Below are positions 39,250-47,987 of a stretch of DNA of 64,000 nt, piece after piece. The translations under genes were made by a program, and so were the position numbers. The DNA is taken from assembly GCA_903891325.1 (NCBI GenBank), contig CAITEC010000102.1, positions 1 through 64,000 of the forward strand, read 5' to 3'. Under the pieces are notes generated by a model. That model was not told where the DNA came from. It was given only the letters and a program-made list of their open reading frames with translations, and searched no databases. This stretch comes from an uncultured Opitutaceae bacterium (GTDB lineage: Bacteria > Verrucomicrobiota > Verrucomicrobiia > Opitutales > Opitutaceae). Every line of letters starts with the position of its first letter. The stretch's first letter is position 1.

Positions 39250-40110
39250 ATGGACCGCCGCCATCCCCTCGCCACCGTCTGCCTCTACGCCGCGCTCGGG
39301 CTTGGCGCCCTGTTCATGGTCGTGCCCCTGGCGTGGATGGTCCTCACCAGCCTGAAGACCTTCCCCGAGGTCATCCATTCGCCCCCCGTCTGGTTTCCCT
39401 CCGCACCGCAGTGGGGAAACTACCGCACGGTGATGGCCGGCTTCGCCTTCTATCGCCTTTTCCTCAACTCGCTCTTCGTGGCCGCGATGGTGATTGCCGG
39501 GACGATCCTCACCTGCTGCCCGGCGGCGTACGCCTTTGCGTTCCACGAGGTGCGGCACCGGGAAATCCTCTTCGGAATCCTTCTCACCAGCCTGATGCTT
39601 CCGGCCCAGGTGACGATCATCCCGCTGTTCCGGGTCTTCTCGGCGATCCACTGGGTCAACACCTACCTACCGCTCGTCGTCCCGGCGTGGCTCGGCGGCA
39701 ACGTGTTCGGGATATTCCTCCTGCGGCAGTCGTTCCGTGCGATTCCGCGCAGCCTGATCGACGCCGCCCGGATCGACGGGGCCACCGAGTGGACCATCCT
39801 CTGGCGGCTGGTCGTGCCGGTCAGCATGCCCGCGGTGCTGACCGTCTGCGTGTTCACCTTCATCTGGAGCTGGAACGACCTCTTCAACCCGCTGATCTAC
39901 CTCCAGGACGAAAGCATGGCGACCCTGCCCGTCGGCCTTCTCTACTTCATCAACCGATCCCAGCAGATCGCCAGCGCCAGCGCCGACCAGGTGCCCTGGC
40001 AGCTCGTGATGACCCTGGCCACCGTGATGGTCCTTCCCCTGATCGCGCTCTTCGCCTTCGTCCAGCGCCGGCTGGTGGAGAGCGTGGCGTCGAGCGGCGT
40101 GAAGGGTTGA
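39250..40110 (+). CDS. Carbohydrate ABC transporter permease (MalG-like)
   Basis: IPRSLIDAARIDGATEWTILWRLVVPVSMPAVLTVCVFTFIWSWNDLFNPLIYLQD. Confidence 0.93.
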   Translation: MDRRHPLATVCLYAALGLGALFMVVPLAWMVLTSLKTFPEVIHSPPVWFPSAPQWGNYRTVMAGFAFYRLFLNSLFVAAMVIAGTILTCCPAAYAFAFHEVRHREILFGILLTSLMLPAQVTIIPLFRVFSAIHWVNTYLPLVVPAWLGGNVFGIFLLRQSFRAIPRSLIDAARIDGATEWTILWRLVVPVSMPAVLTVCVFTFIWSWNDLFNPLIYLQDESMATLPVGLLYFINRSQQIASASADQVPWQLVMTLATVMVLPLIALFAFVQRRLVESVASSGVKG

Positions 40111-40114
40111 CCGC

Positions 40115-41134
40115 TCAGCCTTCCGTCTTCCGGCCGATCGCGTGCTCTTCCTGGAGGCGCGATCCCTCGCCGTCCGGCAGCCCGTCGCGGAAGGTGTGGA
40201 ACCAGCGGTCGAAGGGCAGCACCGGGGCGCCGTAGTTGCACTCGAAGTAGCGGTGGTGCAGGTAGTGGAAGTAGGAGCCGGTCGGCAGCTTCTCCTTCAG
40301 GATCGGCCCCTCGAAGCCGTGGTGGACGGAAGCCGGGGCGAGGGCGGCGTGCTGCAGGTTGAAAAGGAAGATGAAGGGATGGGAGGGGACGACCCAGTGG
40401 ATCAGCGACACGCTGAAATAAAGGACGATCTCCACCGGATGCATCGCCATCCCCGACCACGGGTTCGGGTTCACGTTCTTGTGGTGCAGGTAGTGCACGT
40501 GCTTGTAGAGGGGCTTCCAGTGGATCAGCCGGTGCACCCAGTAGAAATGGAATTCCCGCCAGAAGACCACCAGCGGGATCCACGCGATGAACAGGACCGG
40601 GTGCTCCCGCCAGCCAAGGTAGGGTATCTTGTGGTTTGCGTAGAGCCAGAGGGTGACCGCCTCGTAGGCCGTCCAGATGAGCCCCCCGGCTCCGCAGGTC
40701 CAGATAATGTTGTCGTAGACCTGGTTGCCAAACAGGAACATCTTGCGGTTGGTGGCCGGCCAGTGGGAATCGTACTTCGTCCTGATGCCCTCCGCCTTGA
40801 GGACGTACAGATAGAGATGGTAGCCGCCGTAGACCAACCACATGAGGCCCAGGTTGCGCAGGTAGATCCAGCCGACCCAGCCCCACTGGAAGTGGACGCA
40901 GCGGCTGATCGCCGGCTGGGTGAACAGCCACGAGAGCGCCGAGATGGAGAAAAGCCCGAGGTTGGCCGGCCACATGAAGCCCGGCCAGCTGAGCAGCCAC
41001 TTCAGCAGCTTGAGGGGCTGGGGCGGCCAGACAAAGACCGGGGCGTACCTGATCGGGTAGGGCGGACGCCATTCGCCGCGGGCGTCCCGCTGGCCGGGCT
41101 GGGGGGATTGGGATGCACTCGCGTCGCTTGCCAT
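40115..41134 (-). CDS. Sterol desaturase / fatty acid hydroxylase family protein
   Basis: Histidine boxes HRLIHWKPLYKHVHYLHHKNVNPNPWSGMAMHP and YFHYLHHRYFECNYG. Confidence 0.9.
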   Translation of the reverse strand: MASDASASQSPQPGQRDARGEWRPPYPIRYAPVFVWPPQPLKLLKWLLSWPGFMWPANLGLFSISALSWLFTQPAISRCVHFQWGWVGWIYLRNLGLMWLVYGGYHLYLYVLKAEGIRTKYDSHWPATNRKMFLFGNQVYDNIIWTCGAGGLIWTAYEAVTLWLYANHKIPYLGWREHPVLFIAWIPLVVFWREFHFYWVHRLIHWKPLYKHVHYLHHKNVNPNPWSGMAMHPVEIVLYFSVSLIHWVVPSHPFIFLFNLQHAALAPASVHHGFEGPILKEKLPTGSYFHYLHHRYFECNYGAPVLPFDRWFHTFRDGLPDGEGSRLQEEHAIGRKTEG

Positions 41135-41201
41135 GGGTATTCCCGTGTACTTTGCGCCCCGTGCCGTGTCACGACCAAACAATCGGGGAGGGGCTCCCCG
41201 G

Positions 41202-42218
41202 CTACCAGCGGTGCGGCGACAGCCCGAAGTCCGCCTCGTAGTAAGGCGAGGTGAAGGACTGCGGCGGCACGATCGCATCGATCGCCGCGAAGTCCTCGGA
41301 CCCGAGCTTGACGTTGAGGGCGCCGAGATTGTCCTCGAGCTGTTCGAAAGTTCGCGGGCCGATGATCGCGCTCGTGATCCCCGGCTGGTTCATCACCCAG
41401 GAGAGCGCGTACTGGGAGAGCGGCACGCCCTTTGCCGCGGCCAGCGGGAGAAGCTTTTCCACGACGGGAAGCGCCGCGTCGGTGGAGCTTTTCCGATAGA
41501 GGGGGATCGGCGAATTTTCCCGGCCGAAAAGACGGGTGCCCTCGGCGAAGGGTTTCCCCATCCGGTACTTGCCGGTCAGCATGCCGCTGGCCAGGGGGCT
41601 CCACGGTATCACGGCAATGCCGAAGGTCCGGGCCATGGGGATCAGTTCCCGCTCAATCCTCCGGTCGAGGAGGTTGTAGGGGGGCTGCTCCGAGACGAAG
41701 CGGTTCAAGCCGAGCTCCTTCGAGCACCAGAGCGATTCGACGACCTGCCAGGCCGCGAAGGTCGAGGTCCCGATGTGGCGCACCTTTCCCGAGCGGACCA
41801 GGTCGTCGAGCGCCCGCAGGGTCTCGTCAATCGCGACCTCGGGCTGCGGGCGGTGGATCTGGTAGAGGTCGATGTGGTCGGTCCCGAGCCGGCGCAGGCT
41901 CGCCTCGCATCCGGCGATGATGTGGCGGCGGGAGTTGCCCGCGGCATTCGGATCGGTGTCGTTCATCCGGTTGTGCACCTTCGTGCAAAGGACGACCGAC
42001 TCCCGGCGGCCGTTTCGCTTCAGGGCCTCGCCCACGAATTCCTCGCTCTTTCCCCGCGAGTACATGTCCGCCGTGTCCAGGACGTTGATTCCCGCATCGA
42101 GGGCCCGGTCGATCATCCGGCAGGTCTCGTCCTGCCCCGTGGCGTGACCGAACATCATGCAGCCCAGGGTGAGGGGAGAGACCTTGATGCCGGTGCGGCC
42201 GAAGTTGACAGTTTTCAT
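41202..42218 (-). CDS. Aldo/keto reductase
   Basis: MKTVNFGRTGIKVSPLTLGCMMFGHATG...LDTADMYSRGKSEEFVGEALK...SLRRLGTDHIDLYQIHRPQPE...IPWSPLASGMLTGKY. Confidence 0.95.
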   Translation of the reverse strand: MKTVNFGRTGIKVSPLTLGCMMFGHATGQDETCRMIDRALDAGINVLDTADMYSRGKSEEFVGEALKRNGRRESVVLCTKVHNRMNDTDPNAAGNSRRHIIAGCEASLRRLGTDHIDLYQIHRPQPEVAIDETLRALDDLVRSGKVRHIGTSTFAAWQVVESLWCSKELGLNRFVSEQPPYNLLDRRIERELIPMARTFGIAVIPWSPLASGMLTGKYRMGKPFAEGTRLFGRENSPIPLYRKSSTDAALPVVEKLLPLAAAKGVPLSQYALSWVMNQPGITSAIIGPRTFEQLEDNLGALNVKLGSEDFAAIDAIVPPQSFTSPYYEADFGLSPHRW

Positions 42219-42398
42219 GGTGGTGGTGCCCAGGTCAAAGAGTACACGGGAATTTGGATTTGACCAGCAACCAACGGGTTGCCAAAAATCTCGCCCGATG
42301 AACCCCCGGCTTGCCGTCATCGCCGTGACTCTGGCCGCGGCGCCGGCAGGGGTCTGCGCAGCGAGCGCCGCCGGGTCGTCGTCCGACCGGGGGATGAG

Positions 42399-43328
42399 AT
42401 GAGCGGGTTTCTCCACGCCCATTCGGACGCCTTCGCCCAGGCCACGGCGGTCCTGCGCCGCGGACGGCCCCTCGACCGGGCGCGGCTGCTTTTCCACTTC
42501 GAGTCCGGCCCGGCCGAGCTGGTCGTGTCGGCGCTCGAGGCATTCCAGAACCGGGATGGCGGGTTCCATGGGCTGGAGCCCGATGTTGGCATCCCGGCTT
42601 CAAGCGTCCTTTGCACGTGCCGGGCGCTTCACACCCTTCACGCAGTCGGCGCCGGGGCGAAGGACGCGATAGTGCAGCGGGCGCTCACCTACCTGCTCGC
42701 CTCCCATGATCCGTCCCTTGAGGCGTGGCCGATTATCCCGCCCCACGACAATTCCGCGCCCCACGCGCCCTGGTGGACTTATTCGGGGAAATTTGCGGAC
42801 AACTTTGGCCGCTATCAGGACAACCCGCGTCCGGACGTCCTCGCCTGCCTCTATTTGTTCGCGCACGCCAGGACCGACAGCCTCAGGCGGCACGCCACGG
42901 ACGCCGTCCTCAAGCGCCTGCGCACCGGGTCGCCGGACGTCGAGATGCACGGGCTTCTGTGTTTCCTCCGGCTGCATGAGGCCCCGGGGATACCCGAGGA
43001 GCTCGAGCGGGAGCTCGACCGCATCCTGCCCGGGTGGATTGAGAAGCACGTGCAGCGCGACCCGGCGAAATGGACCGGCTACGGCCTGCGGCCGCTGGAC
43101 ATCGCGCCGACGACCGCCTCGGTTTTCTGCGAACAGCTCGGCCCGTCCCTCGACGAGAACCTGGACTTCCTGGTCAACAGCCGGGATGAGGACGGCGGCT
43201 GGCAGCCCACGTGGAACTGGGGCGGCACATTTCCAGAAGCCTGGCCGGTCGCCAAGCGGGACTGGGAGGCCGAGCTGACCCTTCAGGCGCTTCTCAGCCT
43301 CCAGAGCCACGGGCGGATCGCGCGCTAG
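42399..43328 (+). CDS. Hypothetical protein, prenyltransferase/terpene-cyclase-like alpha toroid
   Basis: EAFQNRDGGFHGLEPDVGIPASSVLCTCRALHTLHAVGA...FLVNSRDEDGGWQPTWNWGG: QDGGF/W-type repeats. Confidence 0.6.
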   Translation: MSGFLHAHSDAFAQATAVLRRGRPLDRARLLFHFESGPAELVVSALEAFQNRDGGFHGLEPDVGIPASSVLCTCRALHTLHAVGAGAKDAIVQRALTYLLASHDPSLEAWPIIPPHDNSAPHAPWWTYSGKFADNFGRYQDNPRPDVLACLYLFAHARTDSLRRHATDAVLKRLRTGSPDVEMHGLLCFLRLHEAPGIPEELERELDRILPGWIEKHVQRDPAKWTGYGLRPLDIAPTTASVFCEQLGPSLDENLDFLVNSRDEDGGWQPTWNWGGTFPEAWPVAKRDWEAELTLQALLSLQSHGRIAR

Positions 43329-43356
43329 GCGCGTTCAGAAGCCACATAGTAAATAG

Positions 43357-45417
43357 GTGAATTTCCGAAGAATGATCTCACAAAAGCATGGAATAGTCCC
43401 CATCCTCGCACTCCTTCTTGGAATAGCGCCGGCCGCGCTGGCGGAGCCGCTTCCGGCTTCGATATTTGCGCGGGAGGAGGCATATAACGACGTCCGGATC
43501 TCGCCGGACGGTGAGTTCATCGGGTTTGTCGGCACGGTTGGCGCCGAGGGCCTGCATCACGTGATCTTCTTCCTCAACCTGGCCTCCGGCAAAGTGGCGA
43601 CGGCTGAATCGCCCGTGAACGCCTACGACGCCGAAGGCGGCACGGAGGCCAGGCATTTTTGGTGGCTCACCGGCACCCGGGCGCTTTTCTCCTTTGAGCA
43701 GGGGAGCGAATCCAGGGCGACGGGGTATTTATCCTGGGCGGCCGGGAACTATAATTGGGGAGGATTGGCTGCCGTGGGCCGGGATGGGAAAAATTGGCAT
43801 GAGATGTGGGGTGCCAAGCTCTTCTTCATCCCGCCGAACTCCAGTCACGTGCTCCTCTTGGGGTACGATCCGGACGAATTGAACCGCCGGGCGATCGTTG
43901 ATGAGGATACCGGCTTCGATTTCGCCAAAGGCAGCGAGGGCACGGATCTTCGGGCTCCGCCTGTCGACGCGAGACCCAACATCGTCGCCAATTACGCCCA
44001 TGAAATGGAAAACTGGATAACCGACCGCAATGGCGACATCCGCATGGGTGTGGGCTTCGACGGGGCGCACACCCGGGTTTACTTTCGCGAAAGGACCGAT
44101 ACCCCGTGGGCTGAGGTGCCGGACCTTGGATTTGCGGGATGGGGAACCCTGCCGGTTGCGATCGACTGGGACCGGCGCACTGCGTATGTGGACACGCTTA
44201 CGCGATCGGGCACCTGGGGTTTGTCCACCTACGATCTTGCCACCATGAAAATGGGCGCCCTCGTCGCCTCGGATCCGAACTACGACATAGACAACCCTGC
44301 CGGCAGCTCGTGCGACATGCTCTTCTCGTCGAAGAAGCGGCGATTGGTCGGCATCCGCTACCAGGCGCGCACCTACCGGACCCTGTGGCTCGACCCGGAG
44401 ATGGCGGCAATCCAGGCGAGCGTGGACCACGCACTCCCCGGGGCGGTGAACCTGGTCCTCAACTGGTCGGACGATGAGTCCCGGATGATTGTCGGTTCGT
44501 TCACAGACCTGCACCCCACGTCCTATTACCTGCTCGACAGGAAGGCGCGCCGATTCCGCAAGTTGTTCGACGCGGCCGATTGGATAAATCCGGACCAAAT
44601 GAGCAGGACGTTCCCGATGTCATTCCGGGCAAGGGATGGGCTCCTCGTCCATGGATTTGTCACGTTTCCCCAGGGGAGCGTCCAGAAAAACCTTCCGACG
44701 ATCGTGGTCATGAACCCGGACTTCGGCGCAATGGGGGCGACCCCGGAATACGACTCCTTTATCCAATACCTGGCCAGCCGGGGTTACGCCGTGCTTCGGA
44801 TCAATCCCCGGGGGACGCCGGGATACGGCAAGGCCTTCTACGATGCCGGCCGACGGCAGCAGGGTGGAACTGTTCAAGATGACATTACCGACGGGGTGCG
44901 CTGGGCGGTGGCGAAGGGGATCGCCAACCCCGGGAGGGTGGGTGTGTACGGCTCGAGGCTTGGAGGCTTTTCGGTCGGCTGGGCGCTGGCGCACGAACCG
45001 AGCCTCTACCGATGTGGCGTGGCAAACGAGGGCCTCTTCGACTGGAAGCCGATCATGGAGTATTACAATGCCGGGCCCAGCTTCATCAAGAGGGCGGGCC
45101 ACTCGTACAATGCAAAATGGATCAACTACCTCAATTCCGAGATGGGTGATTCCGGGAAGGACGGGCCGACGGTGAGCGACCTGTCGCCGATCAATCGCGT
45201 GGACCGTATCAAGGCGCCGGTCCTGATCATTTCCCGGAAGAGGGATTATCTCGACGAAATGGACCAATCCAAGGAATTCGCCAGCGCCCTTGAGAGCCAC
45301 GGTGTGGCCCACGAGTTCAAGGTTTTCCCAAAGACGAGCAATACGGCCGAAACCCGCAAGCAACGGGAGGAGTATTACACGCTCGTCGGATCATTTTTCG
45401 ACAAGAACCTGAAGTGA
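43357..45417 (+). CDS. S9-family prolyl oligopeptidase
   Basis: RINPRGTPGYGKAFYDAGRRQQGGTVQDDITDGVRWAVAKGIANPGRVGVYGSRLGGFSVGWALAHEPSLYRCGV: peptidase S9 region, with the G-x-S-x-G-like site reading GSRLGG. Confidence 0.88.
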   Translation: MNFRRMISQKHGIVPILALLLGIAPAALAEPLPASIFAREEAYNDVRISPDGEFIGFVGTVGAEGLHHVIFFLNLASGKVATAESPVNAYDAEGGTEARHFWWLTGTRALFSFEQGSESRATGYLSWAAGNYNWGGLAAVGRDGKNWHEMWGAKLFFIPPNSSHVLLLGYDPDELNRRAIVDEDTGFDFAKGSEGTDLRAPPVDARPNIVANYAHEMENWITDRNGDIRMGVGFDGAHTRVYFRERTDTPWAEVPDLGFAGWGTLPVAIDWDRRTAYVDTLTRSGTWGLSTYDLATMKMGALVASDPNYDIDNPAGSSCDMLFSSKKRRLVGIRYQARTYRTLWLDPEMAAIQASVDHALPGAVNLVLNWSDDESRMIVGSFTDLHPTSYYLLDRKARRFRKLFDAADWINPDQMSRTFPMSFRARDGLLVHGFVTFPQGSVQKNLPTIVVMNPDFGAMGATPEYDSFIQYLASRGYAVLRINPRGTPGYGKAFYDAGRRQQGGTVQDDITDGVRWAVAKGIANPGRVGVYGSRLGGFSVGWALAHEPSLYRCGVANEGLFDWKPIMEYYNAGPSFIKRAGHSYNAKWINYLNSEMGDSGKDGPTVSDLSPINRVDRIKAPVLIISRKRDYLDEMDQSKEFASALESHGVAHEFKVFPKTSNTAETRKQREEYYTLVGSFFDKNLK

Positions 45418-45424
45418 CCGGCCC

Positions 45425-47191
45425 TCAGGCGGGAGTGATCCGGATCTCCGAGAACTGCATGCCCCCGTCGGAGAAGTGGGTCTTGTGCTTCTTCAGGATG
45501 TTGAGCTTCACGGCGCGCAGGCGGAGCGAATAGGTGCCGGGGTGGTCGAAGGTCAGCCTGCCGAAGCGGGTCGCGATCTGGGGATAGTAGACCGAGCGCA
45601 GGCCGGGCAGCAGCCGCCCCTTCTTCGTCACCCGGCGCAGGACCTTGCCGGCGCACTCGACCGCCAGCGTGTGGCCGCCGCTCCAGGGCTCCAGGTGCTG
45701 GTGCGTGGTCACGACGTCCACGTCGTAGGTGCCCGGATGGATGACCGTGAACTTCCAGTCGACGTAATCGGTGTTCACCAGCCAGTTCTCGGTCAGGCCG
45801 CTTCCGCCGATCCTCATCGTCGCCTTGGGCGCGGTGGTCCCGACGCGGCCCAGGGGCCCGATCAGGGTGACCGAGTTGTCCGGCTGCTGGAGCGTGAGGG
45901 GATCGACCGAGGGCGCGGCCGCAAGGGTCACCTCGACGACCGTCACCGGCTTGGTCTCTTTCGCCGCCGCGAAGTTGATCGCCAGGACCGGCATCTTGGT
46001 GGCGTTTTCGACCGTCTGGCAGAAGGGGAACTTTTTTCCGGGGCCGGCGAAGGCGCGCACACCGGTGACGCGCGTCCGGAGCCCGTGCAGGACAAAGAAG
46101 TGCGGGGGCTTGCCGAAGAAATGAAAATACAGCGTCTTTCCCCGGGTCGTGATCCGGCCCCAGGGAAAGTCGTGCCGGTAGGGGCTGGGCTGGGTGCCGC
46201 GGACGGCGGCGCCGTTCTGCCGCATCCACGCCCCGATTTCCAGGAGGCGCGCAACGCTGGGCGCCGGCACCCGGCCGTCGGCATCCGGCCCGATGTTCAA
46301 CAGGTAGTTGCACCCCTTGCTCGAGAGGTCCACCAGCGTCCGGATGAGGTTCGAGGCGTCCTTCCACTCGTGGTCGTCCTTCCGGAAACCCCAGGTATGG
46401 TTCATCGTGGCGCAGCTTTCCCAGTTGCCGTCAAGCCGGCCGGGCGGAAGGAAGTTGTCGCGCGGCAGGTTGTAGTCGCCAAGCCCGTGGCCGATCCGGC
46501 CCGAGACAAGGCAGTGCGGCTGGAGGCGCTTCACGTGCCTGCGAATCGCCGCGCTCTGCTGCTTTGAGAGCGACATCGGCGTGTCGAACCAGATCATGCC
46601 GATGTCGCCGTACTGGGTCAGGATCTCGGTGAGTTGGGGGAGCACCTTCTCGCGCAGGTAGCGGCCGGAGTCCTTGCGCTTCACGTCGTAGTCCCAGAAG
46701 TTCCAGGCGCCGTCCGGGTGCTGCCAGTCGATGTCCTGCGAGTAATAGAAGCAGAGCCGCACGCCCTGCTTGCGGCATTCCCGTGCCAGGCCGACCATCG
46801 GGTCGTGGTGCCAGGGAGTCGCATCGACGACATTGTAGGGGCTGGCCGCCGAGCGGTACATCGCGAAGCCCTCGTGGTGCTTGGCGGTGATGACCAGGTA
46901 GCGCATGCCGGCTTCCTTCGCCAGGCGGACAACCGCGGCCGGATCCCAGTGCCTGGGATTGAAGTGCGCGGCCAGCTTCGAGTACTCGGCGAAGGGAATC
47001 TCGTCGTGGTACATGATCCACTCCCCGGCGTATCGCACGGGCTTGCCCTTCCAGAAACCCGCGGGGATCGCGTAAAGGCCCCAGTGGATGAAGAGCCCGA
47101 ACCGGGCATCCCGCCACCAGGCGAGATCATCGCGCCCGGAGGCCGGGCGGCGGCTTGGGCGCCTTACGGTGGAGATGTCGACGGCACGCAT
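45425..47191 (-). CDS. Alpha-L-fucosidase (GH29)
   Basis: WWRDARFGLFIHWGLYAIPAGFWKG...YLVITAKHHEGFAMYRS...NYLLNIGPDADGRVP. Confidence 0.93.
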   Translation of the reverse strand: MRAVDISTVRRPSRRPASGRDDLAWWRDARFGLFIHWGLYAIPAGFWKGKPVRYAGEWIMYHDEIPFAEYSKLAAHFNPRHWDPAAVVRLAKEAGMRYLVITAKHHEGFAMYRSAASPYNVVDATPWHHDPMVGLARECRKQGVRLCFYYSQDIDWQHPDGAWNFWDYDVKRKDSGRYLREKVLPQLTEILTQYGDIGMIWFDTPMSLSKQQSAAIRRHVKRLQPHCLVSGRIGHGLGDYNLPRDNFLPPGRLDGNWESCATMNHTWGFRKDDHEWKDASNLIRTLVDLSSKGCNYLLNIGPDADGRVPAPSVARLLEIGAWMRQNGAAVRGTQPSPYRHDFPWGRITTRGKTLYFHFFGKPPHFFVLHGLRTRVTGVRAFAGPGKKFPFCQTVENATKMPVLAINFAAAKETKPVTVVEVTLAAAPSVDPLTLQQPDNSVTLIGPLGRVGTTAPKATMRIGGSGLTENWLVNTDYVDWKFTVIHPGTYDVDVVTTHQHLEPWSGGHTLAVECAGKVLRRVTKKGRLLPGLRSVYYPQIATRFGRLTFDHPGTYSLRLRAVKLNILKKHKTHFSDGGMQFSEIRITPA

Positions 47192-47255
47192 GGGATCCCC
47201 TAGGACGGCGACAGGGCCGGGTGCAGGCAAACTTTTTAGATGCCAATTCAGTGTG

Positions 47256-47330
47256 GGTGGAGCGGGACCTCCGGGCACGCTGGTTTGGGACTCCTGCCCA
47301 TTCAGCGCGCTCGGAGATCGCGCTCCACCC
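47256..47330. repeat. REPIN-like element, family E, copy 2 (inverted relative to copy 1)
   Basis: ggtggagcgggacctccgggcacgctggtttggg...cagcgcgctcggagatcgcgctccacc. Confidence 0.9.
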
Positions 47331-47397
47331 TAATTCACAATTTGGACTGTGCTTTTCGGCTGGAGCGCGCCCGTCCCCGCCGCCACGTTTGGCGGCG

Positions 47398-47943
47398 ATG
47401 ACCGAGGCCCTCGAACTCCTGCGCAACCACCTTCAGTCCCCGATCGACCCGAACGAGTCGGCCATGGCCTCCGATGCGATCGCATTCATCGGGCTTCACC
47501 CGGACTGCCTGGTGAGGACGTGCATCCCCGGGCACCTCACCGGCTCGGCCTTTGTGGTCAACGCCGCGCGCACCCGCACGCTTCTCACGCTCCACCGCAA
47601 GCTCGGACCGTGGCTCAACCCCGGCGGTCATGCGGACGGGGACCCCGACCTGCCGGCCGTGGGGCTCCGCGAGGCCCGGGAGGAGTCGGGGCTCTCAAGC
47701 GTCCGGCTCGTCTCCGGAAAACTCCTCGATTTTGACCGGCATTGGATCCCGGAGCGAAAAGCCGAACCCGGCCACTTTCATTACGATTTTCGATTTCTCT
47801 GCGAGGCGGACGACGGCGAGGCCCTGGGAATCAGCGAGGAGTCCGTGGACCTGGCCTGGTTCGAGCTGGGGGAGGTCGCCGCGCTGAATCCGTCGGAGTC
47901 GATGCGCCGGCTCGTCGAGAAGTGCCGCGCGGGCAATTGCTGA
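47398..47943 (+). CDS. NUDIX hydrolase
   Basis: LNPGGHADGDPDLPAVGLREAREESGLSSVRLVSGKLLDFDRHWIPER: Nudix box-like. Confidence 0.85.
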   Translation: MTEALELLRNHLQSPIDPNESAMASDAIAFIGLHPDCLVRTCIPGHLTGSAFVVNAARTRTLLTLHRKLGPWLNPGGHADGDPDLPAVGLREAREESGLSSVRLVSGKLLDFDRHWIPERKAEPGHFHYDFRFLCEADDGEALGISEESVDLAWFELGEVAALNPSESMRRLVEKCRAGNC

Positions 47944-47987
47944 TCCGCCGGGCTTGAATCGCCGGCGGTCCCGTATAGGCAAGGCGG